The notes: generated by a model from the sequence alone, not told the origin. A stretch of DNA of 41,918 nt from an uncultured Eubacteriales bacterium (GCA_900546215.1 URCD01000012.1:1-41918); one strand, 5' to 3'. Counted from the stretch's first letter, positions 32,688-41,813 are shown. A program made the numbers and translations.

Positions 32688-34316
32688 CTATTTCTTAATA
32701 GTTGCATTTTCTATACCGTTAAACACACCATACATTGCCGGCGTCATACTCCCCTCAATTCTTGGGCCTGAGTAAAGCTTTGACTGTCTGAAAACAAGAC
32801 TTATATACGGAAGCTCCTGAGAAATATATTTCTGCAGACCTGAATATGCCTCTGTCATATCTTCATCGGTTACGGCGTTTTTGCACGCCGTAAGATGCTC
32901 ATCCATTTTCGTGCTGCTGTAATTAATGAGATTGCCGCTATCGCCGTTCAGCTCAGAAGAGCCGAACATAAATGTGAAGTCCTGAACAGGCGATAGGTTC
33001 CAGCTTCCGATAAAAATGTCAAAGCTGCCGTTTTCAAGCTTTTCCTTATAGGCGTCAAAATTAACGGTCTCAAGATTTATTTCAAATCCAAGCCCTTTAA
33101 GCGCTTCAGCCAGCCTTATCCCAACCTGCTTCCTCTCATTGTTTTCTCCGTTTACAAGGATTCTAAGAGATAGCTTAGATGGATTGTCACCGCTTGACTG
33201 TCTTACGCTGTCATTTCCATTCCTGTATCTCCATCCGGACTGCTCAAGAAGCATTTTTGCCACCGACAGGTCATAATCATATCCATATACAGAATCCTCG
33301 TAAAGCCATGACGATGAACTGACCGGCGAGTAGGCTTCTTCTGCATTGTTCAGGTATATACCCTCTATTATTCCTTCCTTATCCACAGCATATGCAATTG
33401 CTTGTCTTACGTTCCTGTCTTTAAGTATAGAATTATTAAAGTTAAATCCTATAAAATCGTATATATTCGTAGTGTATCCTACACTTTTAACTCCAACAGC
33501 GGTACCAGCATCCGCAGCCTCTGTCATGTCTGCAGCGAGAATATCTGTAATTCCCTGTGAAAAAAGGTTTATATTAGTTTCATTATCCTTAGTCATTATG
33601 ACATTAACCTGATTTACTCCAGCCATTCCCCTAAAACAGTTAAGCGACGCTATGAGAGTAAGTCTGTCCGGCTTTTTGTAGCTGTCAAATCTGTACAAGC
33701 CGTTTCCAAGCGCAGTATCAGTTTTGGTATCCTCATCCGCGTATTCCCCTCCGTAAAACACCCTGCTGATTATGGGTATTGCCAGATAATATATATTTCT
33801 TCCTGTAGCCTCATAAAACGTAATATTAATAGAATAATCTCCTGTAACCGACCACGTTTTTATATTTTCCACGCAGTTTTTATAATATGAGTTTTCCGCG
33901 CTGTCTATGGTTTTAAGAGAATAAGCAACGTCGTATGCGGTAAGCCTGGTACCGTCTGAGAAGCAGACGTTGTTCTTTAAATTTATATATGCCACGCTTC
34001 CGTCCTCATTAAATGTCCAGCTGTCGGCTATATTTGCCGCCGCCTTTCCATCACTGCCTATGTTTATAAGCTTTTCGTACATAAGCGAAAGGACTCTGTC
34101 TACAGATTCATCTGAATTGACTAATGGATTTAATGTTTTGGCCATACTCATTGAAAGGGTAATGACATCCTGTGTGTCAGCCTCTCTGTCAATAGATACG
34201 CCCTGGCCGGTTACATCTCCGGCAACGGTCCTTGTCTGGGTTTTAGTACAGCCGCTGAGCGTCAGTAATAATATGCATAAAACAGCGGCAATTCTTTTTA
34301 TATTAAAGCTCTTCAT
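32688..34316 (-). CDS. Family 5 extracellular solute-binding lipoprotein (oligopeptide/nickel type)
   Basis: A 542-residue lipoprotein. The signal ends LTLSGC with lipidated C23, followed by a linker and a family 5 (DppA/OppA/NikA) substrate-binding fold. Marks are LMYEKLINIGSDGKA, TWSV-type strands, FGSSELNGDSG and RNVRQAIAYAVDKEGIIE (about 305-320). Such proteins deliver peptides or metal chelates to ABC permeases. No cognate permease or ATPase is in the operon, so it must work with transporters encoded elsewhere or as a sensor. The ATG lies inside the end of the lytic transglycosylase gene (14-base overlap) with no good ribosome site, so translation is probably coupled. Confidence 0.93.
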   Translation of the reverse strand: MKSFNIKRIAAVLCILLLTLSGCTKTQTRTVAGDVTGQGVSIDREADTQDVITLSMSMAKTLNPLVNSDESVDRVLSLMYEKLINIGSDGKAAANIADSWTFNEDGSVAYINLKNNVCFSDGTRLTAYDVAYSLKTIDSAENSYYKNCVENIKTWSVTGDYSINITFYEATGRNIYYLAIPIISRVFYGGEYADEDTKTDTALGNGLYRFDSYKKPDRLTLIASLNCFRGMAGVNQVNVIMTKDNETNINLFSQGITDILAADMTEAADAGTAVGVKSVGYTTNIYDFIGFNFNNSILKDRNVRQAIAYAVDKEGIIEGIYLNNAEEAYSPVSSSSWLYEDSVYGYDYDLSVAKMLLEQSGWRYRNGNDSVRQSSGDNPSKLSLRILVNGENNERKQVGIRLAEALKGLGFEINLETVNFDAYKEKLENGSFDIFIGSWNLSPVQDFTFMFGSSELNGDSGNLINYSSTKMDEHLTACKNAVTDEDMTEAYSGLQKYISQELPYISLVFRQSKLYSGPRIEGSMTPAMYGVFNGIENATIKK

Positions 34317-34863
34317 AATATTTGTTGTATTTCTCCATATATTTCAATGTTTTTTCCACATATCCGTCAGTTTCTTTATAAGGCACTACGTCCAAAGTGT
34401 TTCCATCAGAGCTGTATTCAGGATTTACAAGCCATTTAGACACGTTGCCAAGTCCGGCATTATAAGCGGCTAAAGCAGTGGAAAGCTTTCCGTCATACAT
34501 ATCAAGCAGATATCTTAAATACCAGCACCCAATGTGTATATTTGTGTCAGGCTCATAAAGCTTTTCAGCGTCATATTCATTAAGGCCCATTACTTCCGCT
34601 GCCCATTCACCTGTTTCAGGCATGATCTGCATCAGCCCCCGCGCGCCTGTACGGGACCGGTTGTCCGCGTCAAAGCTGCTTTCAGCCTTTATCACAGCGT
34701 AAATAACTGCTTTATCAAGCTCGTACTCCTCTGAATATCTATCCACATACTCACTGTATTTTGTAGGATAGAGCAAATTTGGAATGACAAAATATCTATA
34801 TAAAAGCAGCGCCGCAAGAAGTAAAATTACAATGGCGCCGACTCTCTTTGTTCGTTTTCTCAT
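34303..34863 (-). CDS. Membrane-anchored lytic transglycosylase (SLT family)
   Basis: A 186-residue protein with one N-terminal membrane anchor (about 8-24) and an SLT goose-lysozyme-like domain. The catalytic glutamate is E61 in IKAESSFD, followed by GARGLMQIMPETGEWAAE, YDAEKLYEPDTNIHIGCWYL and ALAAYNAGLGNV. Lytic transglycosylases cleave peptidoglycan between MurNAc and GlcNAc, forming 1,6-anhydroMurNAc, for wall remodelling. It follows coaE by 15 bases and overlaps the SBP gene by 14. GGGAG precedes the ATG. Confidence 0.94.
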   Translation of the reverse strand: MRKRTKRVGAIVILLLAALLLYRYFVIPNLLYPTKYSEYVDRYSEEYELDKAVIYAVIKAESSFDADNRSRTGARGLMQIMPETGEWAAEVMGLNEYDAEKLYEPDTNIHIGCWYLRYLLDMYDGKLSTALAAYNAGLGNVSKWLVNPEYSSDGNTLDVVPYKETDGYVEKTLKYMEKYNKYYEEL

Positions 34864-34878
34864 TATAAACTCCCTATT

Positions 34879-35463
34879 TTATAATAATGCATCCAGCTGG
34901 TGCTCTACATTTTCATCGTCGGAGCTGTTGTCTATTATAACGGCACCCAACGCCTTATATTCTTCCCATGATTTTTGAGAGGCTATTCGTTTTCTCGCCT
35001 GTTCCTCGGTAATGGAATCCCTCTCCATTATCCTTTTTACCCTTACCTCGCTGTCGGCGTACACAACCCAAATATCATCACATATTTTTGTCAGACCTGC
35101 CTCCGCCAACAGCGGAGCGTCTATTATTATTGCCGTATACTTATCTGTCTTAGGACTTATATCATCAATTATGCGCATTATTTCCATAGTTATATACTTA
35201 TGTGTGCATGCATTTAAAAAAGCCAGCTTATCTTTGTCCGAAAATACTATATCGCCAAGCTTTCTTCGGATTATCTCTCCGTTCTCATCAAGTATGCCTT
35301 CTCCAAAATAATCCACAAGCTCTTTATATGCAGGCTTACCTTTTTCAATTATTTCATGTGCAATCATGTCAGTATCCATGACATATGCGCTTCTTTTTTT
35401 TAGCATTGAGGAAACAAAGCCCTTACCGCTGCCAGTTCCCCCGGTTAATCCTATTATTCTCAT
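34879..35463 (-). CDS. coaE: Dephospho-CoA kinase
   Basis: The 194-residue enzyme phosphorylates the 3'-hydroxyl of dephospho-CoA, the last step of CoA synthesis. It has the CoaE N-terminus IIGLTGGTGSGKG (K14), where the usual S/T after the P-loop lysine is replaced by glycine. DTDMIAHEI, IDAPLLAEAG and RIMERDSITEEQARKRIASQ are the other family blocks. It starts nine bases after polA, the common polA-coaE gene order in Firmicutes. Confidence 0.96.
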   Translation of the reverse strand: MRIIGLTGGTGSGKGFVSSMLKKRSAYVMDTDMIAHEIIEKGKPAYKELVDYFGEGILDENGEIIRRKLGDIVFSDKDKLAFLNACTHKYITMEIMRIIDDISPKTDKYTAIIIDAPLLAEAGLTKICDDIWVVYADSEVRVKRIMERDSITEEQARKRIASQKSWEEYKALGAVIIDNSSDDENVEHQLDALL

Positions 35464-35472
35464 AAAACCATC

Positions 35473-38109
35473 CTACTTAGCCTCAAACCAGCTTTTTCCG
35501 CTGTGTACGTCCACATCCATCGGAACATTCAGATCCGCTGCATTTTCCATTTCATTTTTAAGTATTGCCTTTACTTCTTCAACCTCGTTCTCTGCGGCCT
35601 CAATTAACAATTCGTCATGCACCTGTAGAATAAGCCTTGATTTAAGCTTTTTCTCCTTCAGCTTTTTGCAGACATTTATCATCGCTATTTTAATTATGTC
35701 CGCAGCGCTTCCCTGTATAGGCATATTCATCGCCACTCTCTCACCGAAAGCTCTGCGGTTGAAATTTCCAGAATTCATTTCCGGCACAGGTCTTCTTCTG
35801 CCGAATACAGTGGTGACATATCCTTCCTTAGCCGCCTGCTCCACCGTTCTGTCCATATAAACCTTTATGTTTGGATATTTTGCAAAGTATCCCTTTATAT
35901 ATTCCTCAGCCATTTTTTTAGTTATACCCAGGTCCTTGCTGAGTGAAAATGCTCCCATACCGTATATTATTCCAAAATTTACGGCTTTAGCGTCGCTTCT
36001 CTGCTTACTTGTAACCTCGTCAAACGGTACGTTAAACACCTGGGAAGCAGTAAGCCTGTGTATATCCTGCCCCTCCTTAAACGCGTTAATAAGGGTTTTA
36101 TCGTCAGCCATATGTGCAAGCACACGCAGTTCTATCTGTGAGTAATCAGCGTCAACAAAAACATATCCGTCATCCGGTATAAATACCTTTCTGAATTCTC
36201 TTCCAAGCTCAAGTCTTACAGGTATATTCTGAAGGTTTGGCTCCGTTGAGCTTATCCTTCCGGTAGCTGTTATTGTTTGGTTAAATGTGGAGTAAATCCT
36301 GCTGTCCTTTTCATTTATTACAGCAAGAAGCCCATCCGCGTATGTGCTCTTAAGCTTGGCTATCTGTCTGTAGTATAATATTTTATCAACTATAGGGCTG
36401 TCATATCTCAGACTTTCAAGCACCTCCGCCGCTGTTGAATAGCCGGTTTTAGTTTTCTTTCCGCCATGAAGTCCAAGTTTTTCAAAAAGAATTACGCCAA
36501 GCTGTTTAGGCGAGTTTATATTAAACTCCTCGCCGGCCAGTTCATATATTTCCTTAGTTGTCTGCTCAATGCTGGCTTCAAGGTCTGTCTTATATTTTAA
36601 AAGAGTCTGTCTGTCCACCTTTATTCCGTAATTCTCCATATCGGCCAATACAAATATGAGGGGCATTTCAATATTATAAAAAAGGTCTGTCTGGCCATTT
36701 TCTCTTAGCTTTTCATCCATAACGGCCTTTGCCTTATAATTTACTGCAGCCTGTTTTGCGGCAAATTCCGCCCTTTTTTCAGCCTCAATATTAAATAAAC
36801 TTATTTTAGACTTTCCCTTTCCGAGAAGCTCGTCCTCGGAGACGCATATTTCTGATAAAAACTCACCGGCAATATCATCATAATTATAGCTGTCTCTCAT
36901 TGGGTTAAGTATATAGCCTGCGATTGCCGTATCAAAAATAAAAGGCTCCATTTCAACGCCGTACTTTCTAAGCAGTCTGATATCTTTTTTCCCGTCATGC
37001 GCAATCTTTGGCGTACTGCCTGTAAAAAACGGCTTAACGGCTTCCAAAAGGTCAGTATCAGAAAAATCCTTTCCCGTTTCAACCCATGCCTCAATGTTCT
37101 CCCCGGCAAAGGCAATACCTAAAATTTTGTCATTCTCTGATATAATAATGTACGCTGTTTCCCCATTTAATTTTTTTATAAAGTTTTCCGTATCAATTTT
37201 ATCCTTTAGTATAAGCGTCTGCGTTTTATTCTCAGTGCTTTCTGATTTAACCCTGTCAAGCATGCTTTTAAATCCCAGCTTCTTAAACAAATTATAGGTA
37301 TCAGCAGAATAGGCTCTCCCGGCCTTCATTCCTTCAAAATCGTATTTCACAGGGACATTGGTGTCAATTTCCACAAGAGTGCGGGATAGCCTTGCCTGCT
37401 CCGCATAATCTCTTAGGTTCTCCGAAGCCTTTTTAGGCTTAATGTCCGCGCTGTTAGCAATAGCGTTTTCAACGCTTTTGTATTGCTGAATAATTTTAAC
37501 TGCGGTTTTTTCACCAATTCCGGGAACACCCGGAACATTATCGCCAGAATCTCCCATAAGCGCCTTTACTTCTATAAACTCTAAAGGCGTTACCCCATAT
37601 TTTTCAACTACGTCTTCAGGGCTATAGTCCTCTACCTCTGTTTTTCCTTTAATTGTTTTAGGGATTTTAACCTTTATTTTATCCGAACAAATCTGTAAAA
37701 GATCCCTGTCTCCCGAAACAACAGTAGTGTCAAAGCCTGATTCCTCTCCTCTTTTTGCAAGAGTACCCAGTATATCGTCAGCCTCGTAGCCCTCAAGCTC
37801 AAAACAGGCTATATTCATTGATTTAAGAACATCTTTAAGTATAGGTATCTGCCCGCGCAGCTCCTCCGGCATTCCCTTCCTTGTTCCTTTATAGTCAGAG
37901 TACATCTTATGTCTGAAGGTTGGAGCGTGCAAGTCAAAAGCAACACCGACATAATCGGGGTTTTCATCATCAAACAGCTTAAAGTATATATTTAAAAATC
38001 CGTAAACACCATTTGTATATCGTCCCTCAGCATCCGTAAGAAGCGGTACGCCGTAAAAGGCCCTGTTTACAATACTGTTTCCGTCAATTATCATAAGTTT
38101 CTCGGGCAT
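35473..38109 (-). CDS. polA: DNA polymerase I
   Basis: The ATG at 38109 follows GGGAGGA and gives 878 residues; an upstream reading to 38169 has no ribosome site. The N-terminal 5'-3' exonuclease domain (about 1-290) starts LMIIDGNSIVNRAFYG with GLPVV-type VVSGDRDLLQ and PGVPGIGEKTA. The central 3'-5' exonuclease-like domain (about 300-480) lacks the DxE and other acidic ligands, so it should not proofread. The polymerase domain (about 500-878) has motif A DADYSQIELRVLAH, motif B KAVNFGIIYGMG and motif C QVHDELLIE. Pol I fills gaps and removes Okazaki RNA primers. It heads the operon with coaE, SLT, SBP, galT and hflX. Confidence 0.97.
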   Translation of the reverse strand: MPEKLMIIDGNSIVNRAFYGVPLLTDAEGRYTNGVYGFLNIYFKLFDDENPDYVGVAFDLHAPTFRHKMYSDYKGTRKGMPEELRGQIPILKDVLKSMNIACFELEGYEADDILGTLAKRGEESGFDTTVVSGDRDLLQICSDKIKVKIPKTIKGKTEVEDYSPEDVVEKYGVTPLEFIEVKALMGDSGDNVPGVPGIGEKTAVKIIQQYKSVENAIANSADIKPKKASENLRDYAEQARLSRTLVEIDTNVPVKYDFEGMKAGRAYSADTYNLFKKLGFKSMLDRVKSESTENKTQTLILKDKIDTENFIKKLNGETAYIIISENDKILGIAFAGENIEAWVETGKDFSDTDLLEAVKPFFTGSTPKIAHDGKKDIRLLRKYGVEMEPFIFDTAIAGYILNPMRDSYNYDDIAGEFLSEICVSEDELLGKGKSKISLFNIEAEKRAEFAAKQAAVNYKAKAVMDEKLRENGQTDLFYNIEMPLIFVLADMENYGIKVDRQTLLKYKTDLEASIEQTTKEIYELAGEEFNINSPKQLGVILFEKLGLHGGKKTKTGYSTAAEVLESLRYDSPIVDKILYYRQIAKLKSTYADGLLAVINEKDSRIYSTFNQTITATGRISSTEPNLQNIPVRLELGREFRKVFIPDDGYVFVDADYSQIELRVLAHMADDKTLINAFKEGQDIHRLTASQVFNVPFDEVTSKQRSDAKAVNFGIIYGMGAFSLSKDLGITKKMAEEYIKGYFAKYPNIKVYMDRTVEQAAKEGYVTTVFGRRRPVPEMNSGNFNRRAFGERVAMNMPIQGSAADIIKIAMINVCKKLKEKKLKSRLILQVHDELLIEAAENEVEEVKAILKNEMENAADLNVPMDVDVHSGKSWFEAK

Positions 38110-38388
38110 TATATAGTCCTCCCATTTTAAAACACAAAATAAATTCACCCCTAAAAGCCATTGCAGCACAATCCGTAGGGGCTGTTGTGTGTATTATACA
38201 CTATTTTCCGTGTAAAGACATTACTTTTTTATTAATTTATACGACCCCAATCAATTAAATTCGATAATATAAGGGTCATCGAAAAAGCAAAAATCATCAT
38301 AAATTTTCAAGAAAAAATATGAGACAAGGTAATAATACTGATTTTTTACATATATTGAATACGTATATAGATTTTTCGGAGGAAATAA

Positions 38389-39402
38389 ATGAAGAAAACG
38401 ATTTCAATAATAGCAGCCACTGCCGCTGCTGTGGGACTTATAAGCGGATGCGCATCCTCGTCTTCTGCAGACAGCAAAGAGCTTACAAAGGTACGGCTCA
38501 ATGAGGTTGTCCATTCCGTATTTTATGCTCCCCAGTATGTTGCTATGGCAAACGGTTATTTCGAGGAGGAGGGCCTTGAAATTGAATTATCAGTCGGACA
38601 GGGGGCCGATAAGAGTATGACTGCCCTGCTGTCAGATTCTGCCGATATTGCCCTTCTTGGAACTGAGGCCGGAATTTATATTATTAACGAGGGTAAAGAA
38701 GGACATATAAAAACCTTTGCCCAGCTTACCCAAAGGGCCGGAAACTTCCTTGTGTCAAGAAATGAGGAGCCTGACTTTGAATGGTCAGACCTTAAGGGCA
38801 AATCAGTAATAGGCGGACGTCTGGGAGGCATGCCGGAACTCGTGCTGGAATATGTACTGAAGGAAAAAGGGCTTGAAATCGGCAATGATGTGGAAATAAT
38901 CAATAATATCTCATTTGAATCAACATCAGGAGCATTTGCCGCAGACGTAGGAGATTATACAGTAGAGTTCGAACCGACAGCAACATCCCTTGAACAAAAA
39001 GGCATTGGTCATGTTGTGGCTTCACTTGGAACAGAGTCAGGATTTATTCCCTACACTGTATACATGGCCACGTCAGACTACATTAACAACAATCCAGAAA
39101 CAGTCCAAAAATTCACTAATGCTATTTACAAGGGTCAGCTTTGGGTGTCAGAACATTCATCTAAAGAGATTGCGGAGCTTATTCAGCCCTATTTCTCAGA
39201 GAATGACGTTGAAACCCTAACAGGTATTGTCGAAAGATATAAAGCACAGGATACCTGGAAATCAGACCCTGTTTACAGTGAAGAAAGCCTGGAGCTTTTT
39301 GAGGACATAATGGAAGAGGGCGGCGAGCTTTCAAAGCGTGTCGACTTTGACACATTTATAGACAACAGCTTTGCACAGAATGCTGTAGCTGAAGTTAAAT
39401 AA
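38389..39402 (+). CDS. NMT1/ThiY-like ABC solute-binding lipoprotein (orphan)
   Basis: A 337-residue lipoprotein with lipidated C21 in LISGC. The mature domain is an NMT1/SsuA/ThiY-type periplasmic-binding fold, with YAPQYVAMANGYFEEEGLEIELS, a GTEAGIYIINEGK hinge, GNFLVSRNEEPDF and FVPYTVYMATSDYINNNPE-like helices. These proteins bind hydroxymethylpyrimidine, sulfonates or nitrate. The permease and ATPase that normally accompany them are absent: polA and a NUDIX gene flank it. CGGAGG precedes the ATG, and a terminator follows directly. The ligand cannot be decided from sequence. Confidence 0.9.
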   Translation: MKKTISIIAATAAAVGLISGCASSSSADSKELTKVRLNEVVHSVFYAPQYVAMANGYFEEEGLEIELSVGQGADKSMTALLSDSADIALLGTEAGIYIINEGKEGHIKTFAQLTQRAGNFLVSRNEEPDFEWSDLKGKSVIGGRLGGMPELVLEYVLKEKGLEIGNDVEIINNISFESTSGAFAADVGDYTVEFEPTATSLEQKGIGHVVASLGTESGFIPYTVYMATSDYINNNPETVQKFTNAIYKGQLWVSEHSSKEIAELIQPYFSENDVETLTGIVERYKAQDTWKSDPVYSEESLELFEDIMEEGGELSKRVDFDTFIDNSFAQNAVAEVK

Positions 39403-39413
39403 TATCAAAAAAC

Positions 39414-39438
39414 CCGGATTTTAAAATCCGGTTTTTTT
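39414..39438. terminator. Bidirectional terminator between SBP and NUDIX genes
   Basis: CCGGATTTT (39414-39422) pairs perfectly with AAAATCCGG (39423-39431), followed by a T run to 39438 on the plus strand. The plus-strand AAAAAA before the stem gives a U run on the minus strand. Confidence 0.88.
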
Positions 39439-39860
39439 TACTGCTTTAACTCATTAAACGCAAGCTTTATATCCTTAAGCATCCATTTGGGAACCTTCAT
39501 ATCCTCAGCTTCCTTTAAGCTTAGCCAATAATATCTTTCATGCTCCTCACTCAATACTACCTCTCCTGAACGGTATACACAAAGGTATGTAAATATTGTC
39601 ATATGGAGCTGGTTTTTTATAACATCGAATACTCTAAGCGGCTTTACCACCCTTACCTTTAGTGATGTTTCCTCATCTATTTCTCTCAAAAGACCCTCCA
39701 TGCAATTTTCATGAAAACGCACTCCGCCTCCGGGAAGGTCCCACGGCTCATTTTTATTAAGATAGCTGCTTGAAATTTCCTTTGCGCTTCTGACAAGTAC
39801 AAGCACTTTGCCGTCCCTGATAATAACGGCCTTTGCAGCCAGAGCAAAACCGCATCTCAT
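39438..39860 (-). CDS. NUDIX hydrolase
   Basis: A 140-residue NUDIX hydrolase. The NUDIX box reads GGVRFHENCMEGLLREIDEET (about 39-60), with the metal-binding REIDEE core intact but the final glycine replaced. The N-terminus MRCGFALAAKAVIIRDGKVLVLVRS and the product length fit small MutT-like members that cleave NDP-X substrates. The specific substrate is not visible. It follows hslO by 21 bases with GGAGG before the ATG, and is last in the methyltransferase-hslO-NUDIX operon. Confidence 0.93.
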   Translation of the reverse strand: MRCGFALAAKAVIIRDGKVLVLVRSAKEISSSYLNKNEPWDLPGGGVRFHENCMEGLLREIDEETSLKVRVVKPLRVFDVIKNQLHMTIFTYLCVYRSGEVVLSEEHERYYWLSLKEAEDMKVPKWMLKDIKLAFNELKQ

Positions 39861-39881
39861 TTGTACACCTCCTGATGAATT

Positions 39882-40766
39882 TTACTTCTTTGCTGATTCA
39901 TCAAGAAGCCTCCTTAAATCTGACTCGTCAAAGGTATATGCCTTGTTGCAGAAGTGGCAGGAAAGCTCTGCTTTTTTATCTTCTTCCAATATTTTGGTTA
40001 AATCTTCCTTTCCAATTGCCAGCAGGGCCTTTTCTACTCTTTCTCTTGTACATCCGCAGAAGTACTCTGTTGGTATTTTATCTATTATACGCAGGTCCAT
40101 ATCTCCCAGTATAAGATTTAGTATTGACTCAGGAGTATCTCCCATTGAAAGGAGTTCTGTTATATAAGGTATAGTGTTTATTCTGAACTCAAGCTTAGAT
40201 ATAATTTCCTCTGTCACTCCAGGCATAAGCTGTATGATAAAGCCTCCCGCCTGTTTAATGGAAGTATCCACATCCACAAGAACTCCAAGCGCAACAGCAG
40301 ATGCCGTCTGCTCGCTTTTAGCATAGTAATATGCCAAATCCTCGGCAATTTCGCCGGAAACTAGCTCTGTCTTTCCAATATACGGCTCTTTTAAGCCTAA
40401 ATCCTTTATTACTGTAAGAAATCCCTTTCCAACAGCTCCTCCCACATCGAGCTTTTCAGGTGATTTTGGCGGTATGTCAACGTTTGGATTAAATACATAT
40501 CCCTTTACCCTTCCCTTGCAGTCCGCTGTTACAAGCTCGCCCTCAAGAGGTCCGTCCCCCTTAATCTGCAGTGTAACAAGATCCTTTTCACCCTTAAGCA
40601 TTACTCCCATCATAGCTCCCGCTGTAAGCAGTCTGCCAAGCGCCGCAGAAGCAACAGGAGTAGTATTATGAATATCTCTTGCCGCCTGCACAGTCTCCCT
40701 TGTTGTGGCGGCAAAAGCTCTTATACAGTCATTTGCCGCAGTTGCCCTAAGTATATAATCGCCCAT
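39882..40766 (-). CDS. hslO: Redox-regulated chaperone Hsp33
   Basis: The ATG at 40766 is seven bases after AAGGAGA and gives 294 residues; a TTG at 40772 would be worse placed. The N-terminal folding domain (about 1-230) contains AAGFIIQLMPG-type strands. The C-terminal redox switch has CGC (in FCGCTRERV) and CHFC, four cysteines that bind zinc when reduced. On oxidation Hsp33 loses zinc and becomes a holdase for unfolding proteins. It is preceded two bases away by the methyltransferase stop and followed by the NUDIX gene. Confidence 0.96.
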   Translation of the reverse strand: MGDYILRATAANDCIRAFAATTRETVQAARDIHNTTPVASAALGRLLTAGAMMGVMLKGEKDLVTLQIKGDGPLEGELVTADCKGRVKGYVFNPNVDIPPKSPEKLDVGGAVGKGFLTVIKDLGLKEPYIGKTELVSGEIAEDLAYYYAKSEQTASAVALGVLVDVDTSIKQAGGFIIQLMPGVTEEIISKLEFRINTIPYITELLSMGDTPESILNLILGDMDLRIIDKIPTEYFCGCTRERVEKALLAIGKEDLTKILEEDKKAELSCHFCNKAYTFDESDLRRLLDESAKK

Positions 40767-40768
40767 TA

Positions 40769-41530
40769 TCAATTCTCCTTCTTAAGTACTTCTCTTGCCA
40801 CGACATAAATGCGCTCGCTGTTTTCCTTTACAGGCTCAAACGTAAACGCATCATAGGCCGCTTCAAATTTCATTCCGCTTTTTTCAATGAACCTTTTTAT
40901 CTCATCAAGGCTGTATGCCCTCTCGAAGTGCTCCTCCTGGGTTCTGTCGTATGTACCTGTCTCATTTTTCATAAAGAAATTAAGATAGTACTCATTTATC
41001 CGTTCTTCCTCGTCATAGTAGTTTTCCCAAATATAGACTGCATCTTCATCAGTCTCAGAGAATGTATTCTCTCCATAGATTTCCTTAAACTTATATTCAG
41101 TGTTTAAGTCGAATACAAAAAGCCCGCCAGGATGAAGATAGTTGTTCACCAAATTAAATACCTGCTGCATATCTTCATCGTCAGTAATATAATTAAGGCT
41201 GTCACAAAGGCACAAAATTGAATTAACAGTTCCGTACAATTCAAACTCCCTCATGTCCTGAAGAAGGAAAAGCACATCTGTCCCGTTCTGCTCAGCCTTC
41301 ATTTTGGCCTCCGAAAGCATGTCCGCGGAAATATCTATGCCTATTGTTTCATAGCCCTTTTCTGCAAGCCTAAGTGATATATTTCCTGTTCCGCATCCAA
41401 GCTCACATACAATATCAGGTTTTAAATCAAATCTGTTCCATAGCTTTTCGACATAAGATACCCATTCGTCATAATTGATTTCATCCATGAACAGGTCATA
41501 TACCGAGGCAAAACTTTCATAAGCTCCCAT
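40769..41530 (-). CDS. Class I SAM-dependent methyltransferase
   Basis: A 253-residue class I methyltransferase. Motif I is VCELGCGTGNISLRLAEKGY (about 41-60), followed by GIDIS as the acidic strand-2 motif, then LLQDMREF and ILCLCDSLNY. The N-terminal SFASVYDLFMDEINYDEWVSYVEKLW is typical of a common Firmicutes group of uncharacterised methyltransferases. The substrate is unknown. It heads the operon with hslO, whose ATG lies two bases after this stop. GGTGA precedes the ATG. Confidence 0.92.
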   Translation of the reverse strand: MGAYESFASVYDLFMDEINYDEWVSYVEKLWNRFDLKPDIVCELGCGTGNISLRLAEKGYETIGIDISADMLSEAKMKAEQNGTDVLFLLQDMREFELYGTVNSILCLCDSLNYITDDEDMQQVFNLVNNYLHPGGLFVFDLNTEYKFKEIYGENTFSETDEDAVYIWENYYDEEERINEYYLNFFMKNETGTYDRTQEEHFERAYSLDEIKRFIEKSGMKFEAAYDAFTFEPVKENSERIYVVAREVLKKEN

Positions 41531-41585
41531 TTTATCACCGATTTTCTAATATGCTCATACTCATAATTAATTAATTATAAATAAA

Positions 41586-41813
41586 TTACATATTATTTTC
41601 AATATCTTTATCAACTTTTTCCTTTTTCTTTCTCATTTTGCCCGAAAGCTTTCCGCCCATTGCTCCGCTTTCCCTTGATGTGAGACTCTTCCAGCCGTTT
41701 TTTTCTATTTTTTCCTTCAGTCCAAGCTCTTCAGCTATTTCCATTTTAAGCTTCCCAACCTCTGTTGACAGGTCAAATAACGGTTTTTCTTTTTTCTTTT
41801 TATCGCCCTTCAT
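41586..41813 (-). CDS. Alpha/beta-type small acid-soluble spore protein (atypical)
   Basis: A 75-residue, lysine-rich protein. KMEIAEELGL (about 23-32) matches the germination-protease site and first helix of alpha/beta-type SASPs. LTSRESGAMGGKLSGKM (about 44-60) matches the second DNA-binding block, normally (T/S)R(E/Q)xGxxGG. These proteins coat and protect spore DNA and are degraded at germination. Both ends are unusually charged, and the N-terminus is longer than in major SASPs, suggesting a minor SASP. AGGAGT precedes the ATG; no clear sigma-G promoter was recognised in the 105 bases upstream. Confidence 0.82.
   Translation of the reverse strand: MKGDKKKKEKPLFDLSTEVGKLKMEIAEELGLKEKIEKNGWKSLTSRESGAMGGKLSGKMRKKKEKVDKDIENNM

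Noticed and set aside
38290..38320. Possible CodY box (AATTTTC-GAAA-like) upstream of the orphan SBP
   Set aside because: About four mismatches to the AATTTTCNGAAAATT consensus in very AT-rich DNA; indistinguishable from chance.
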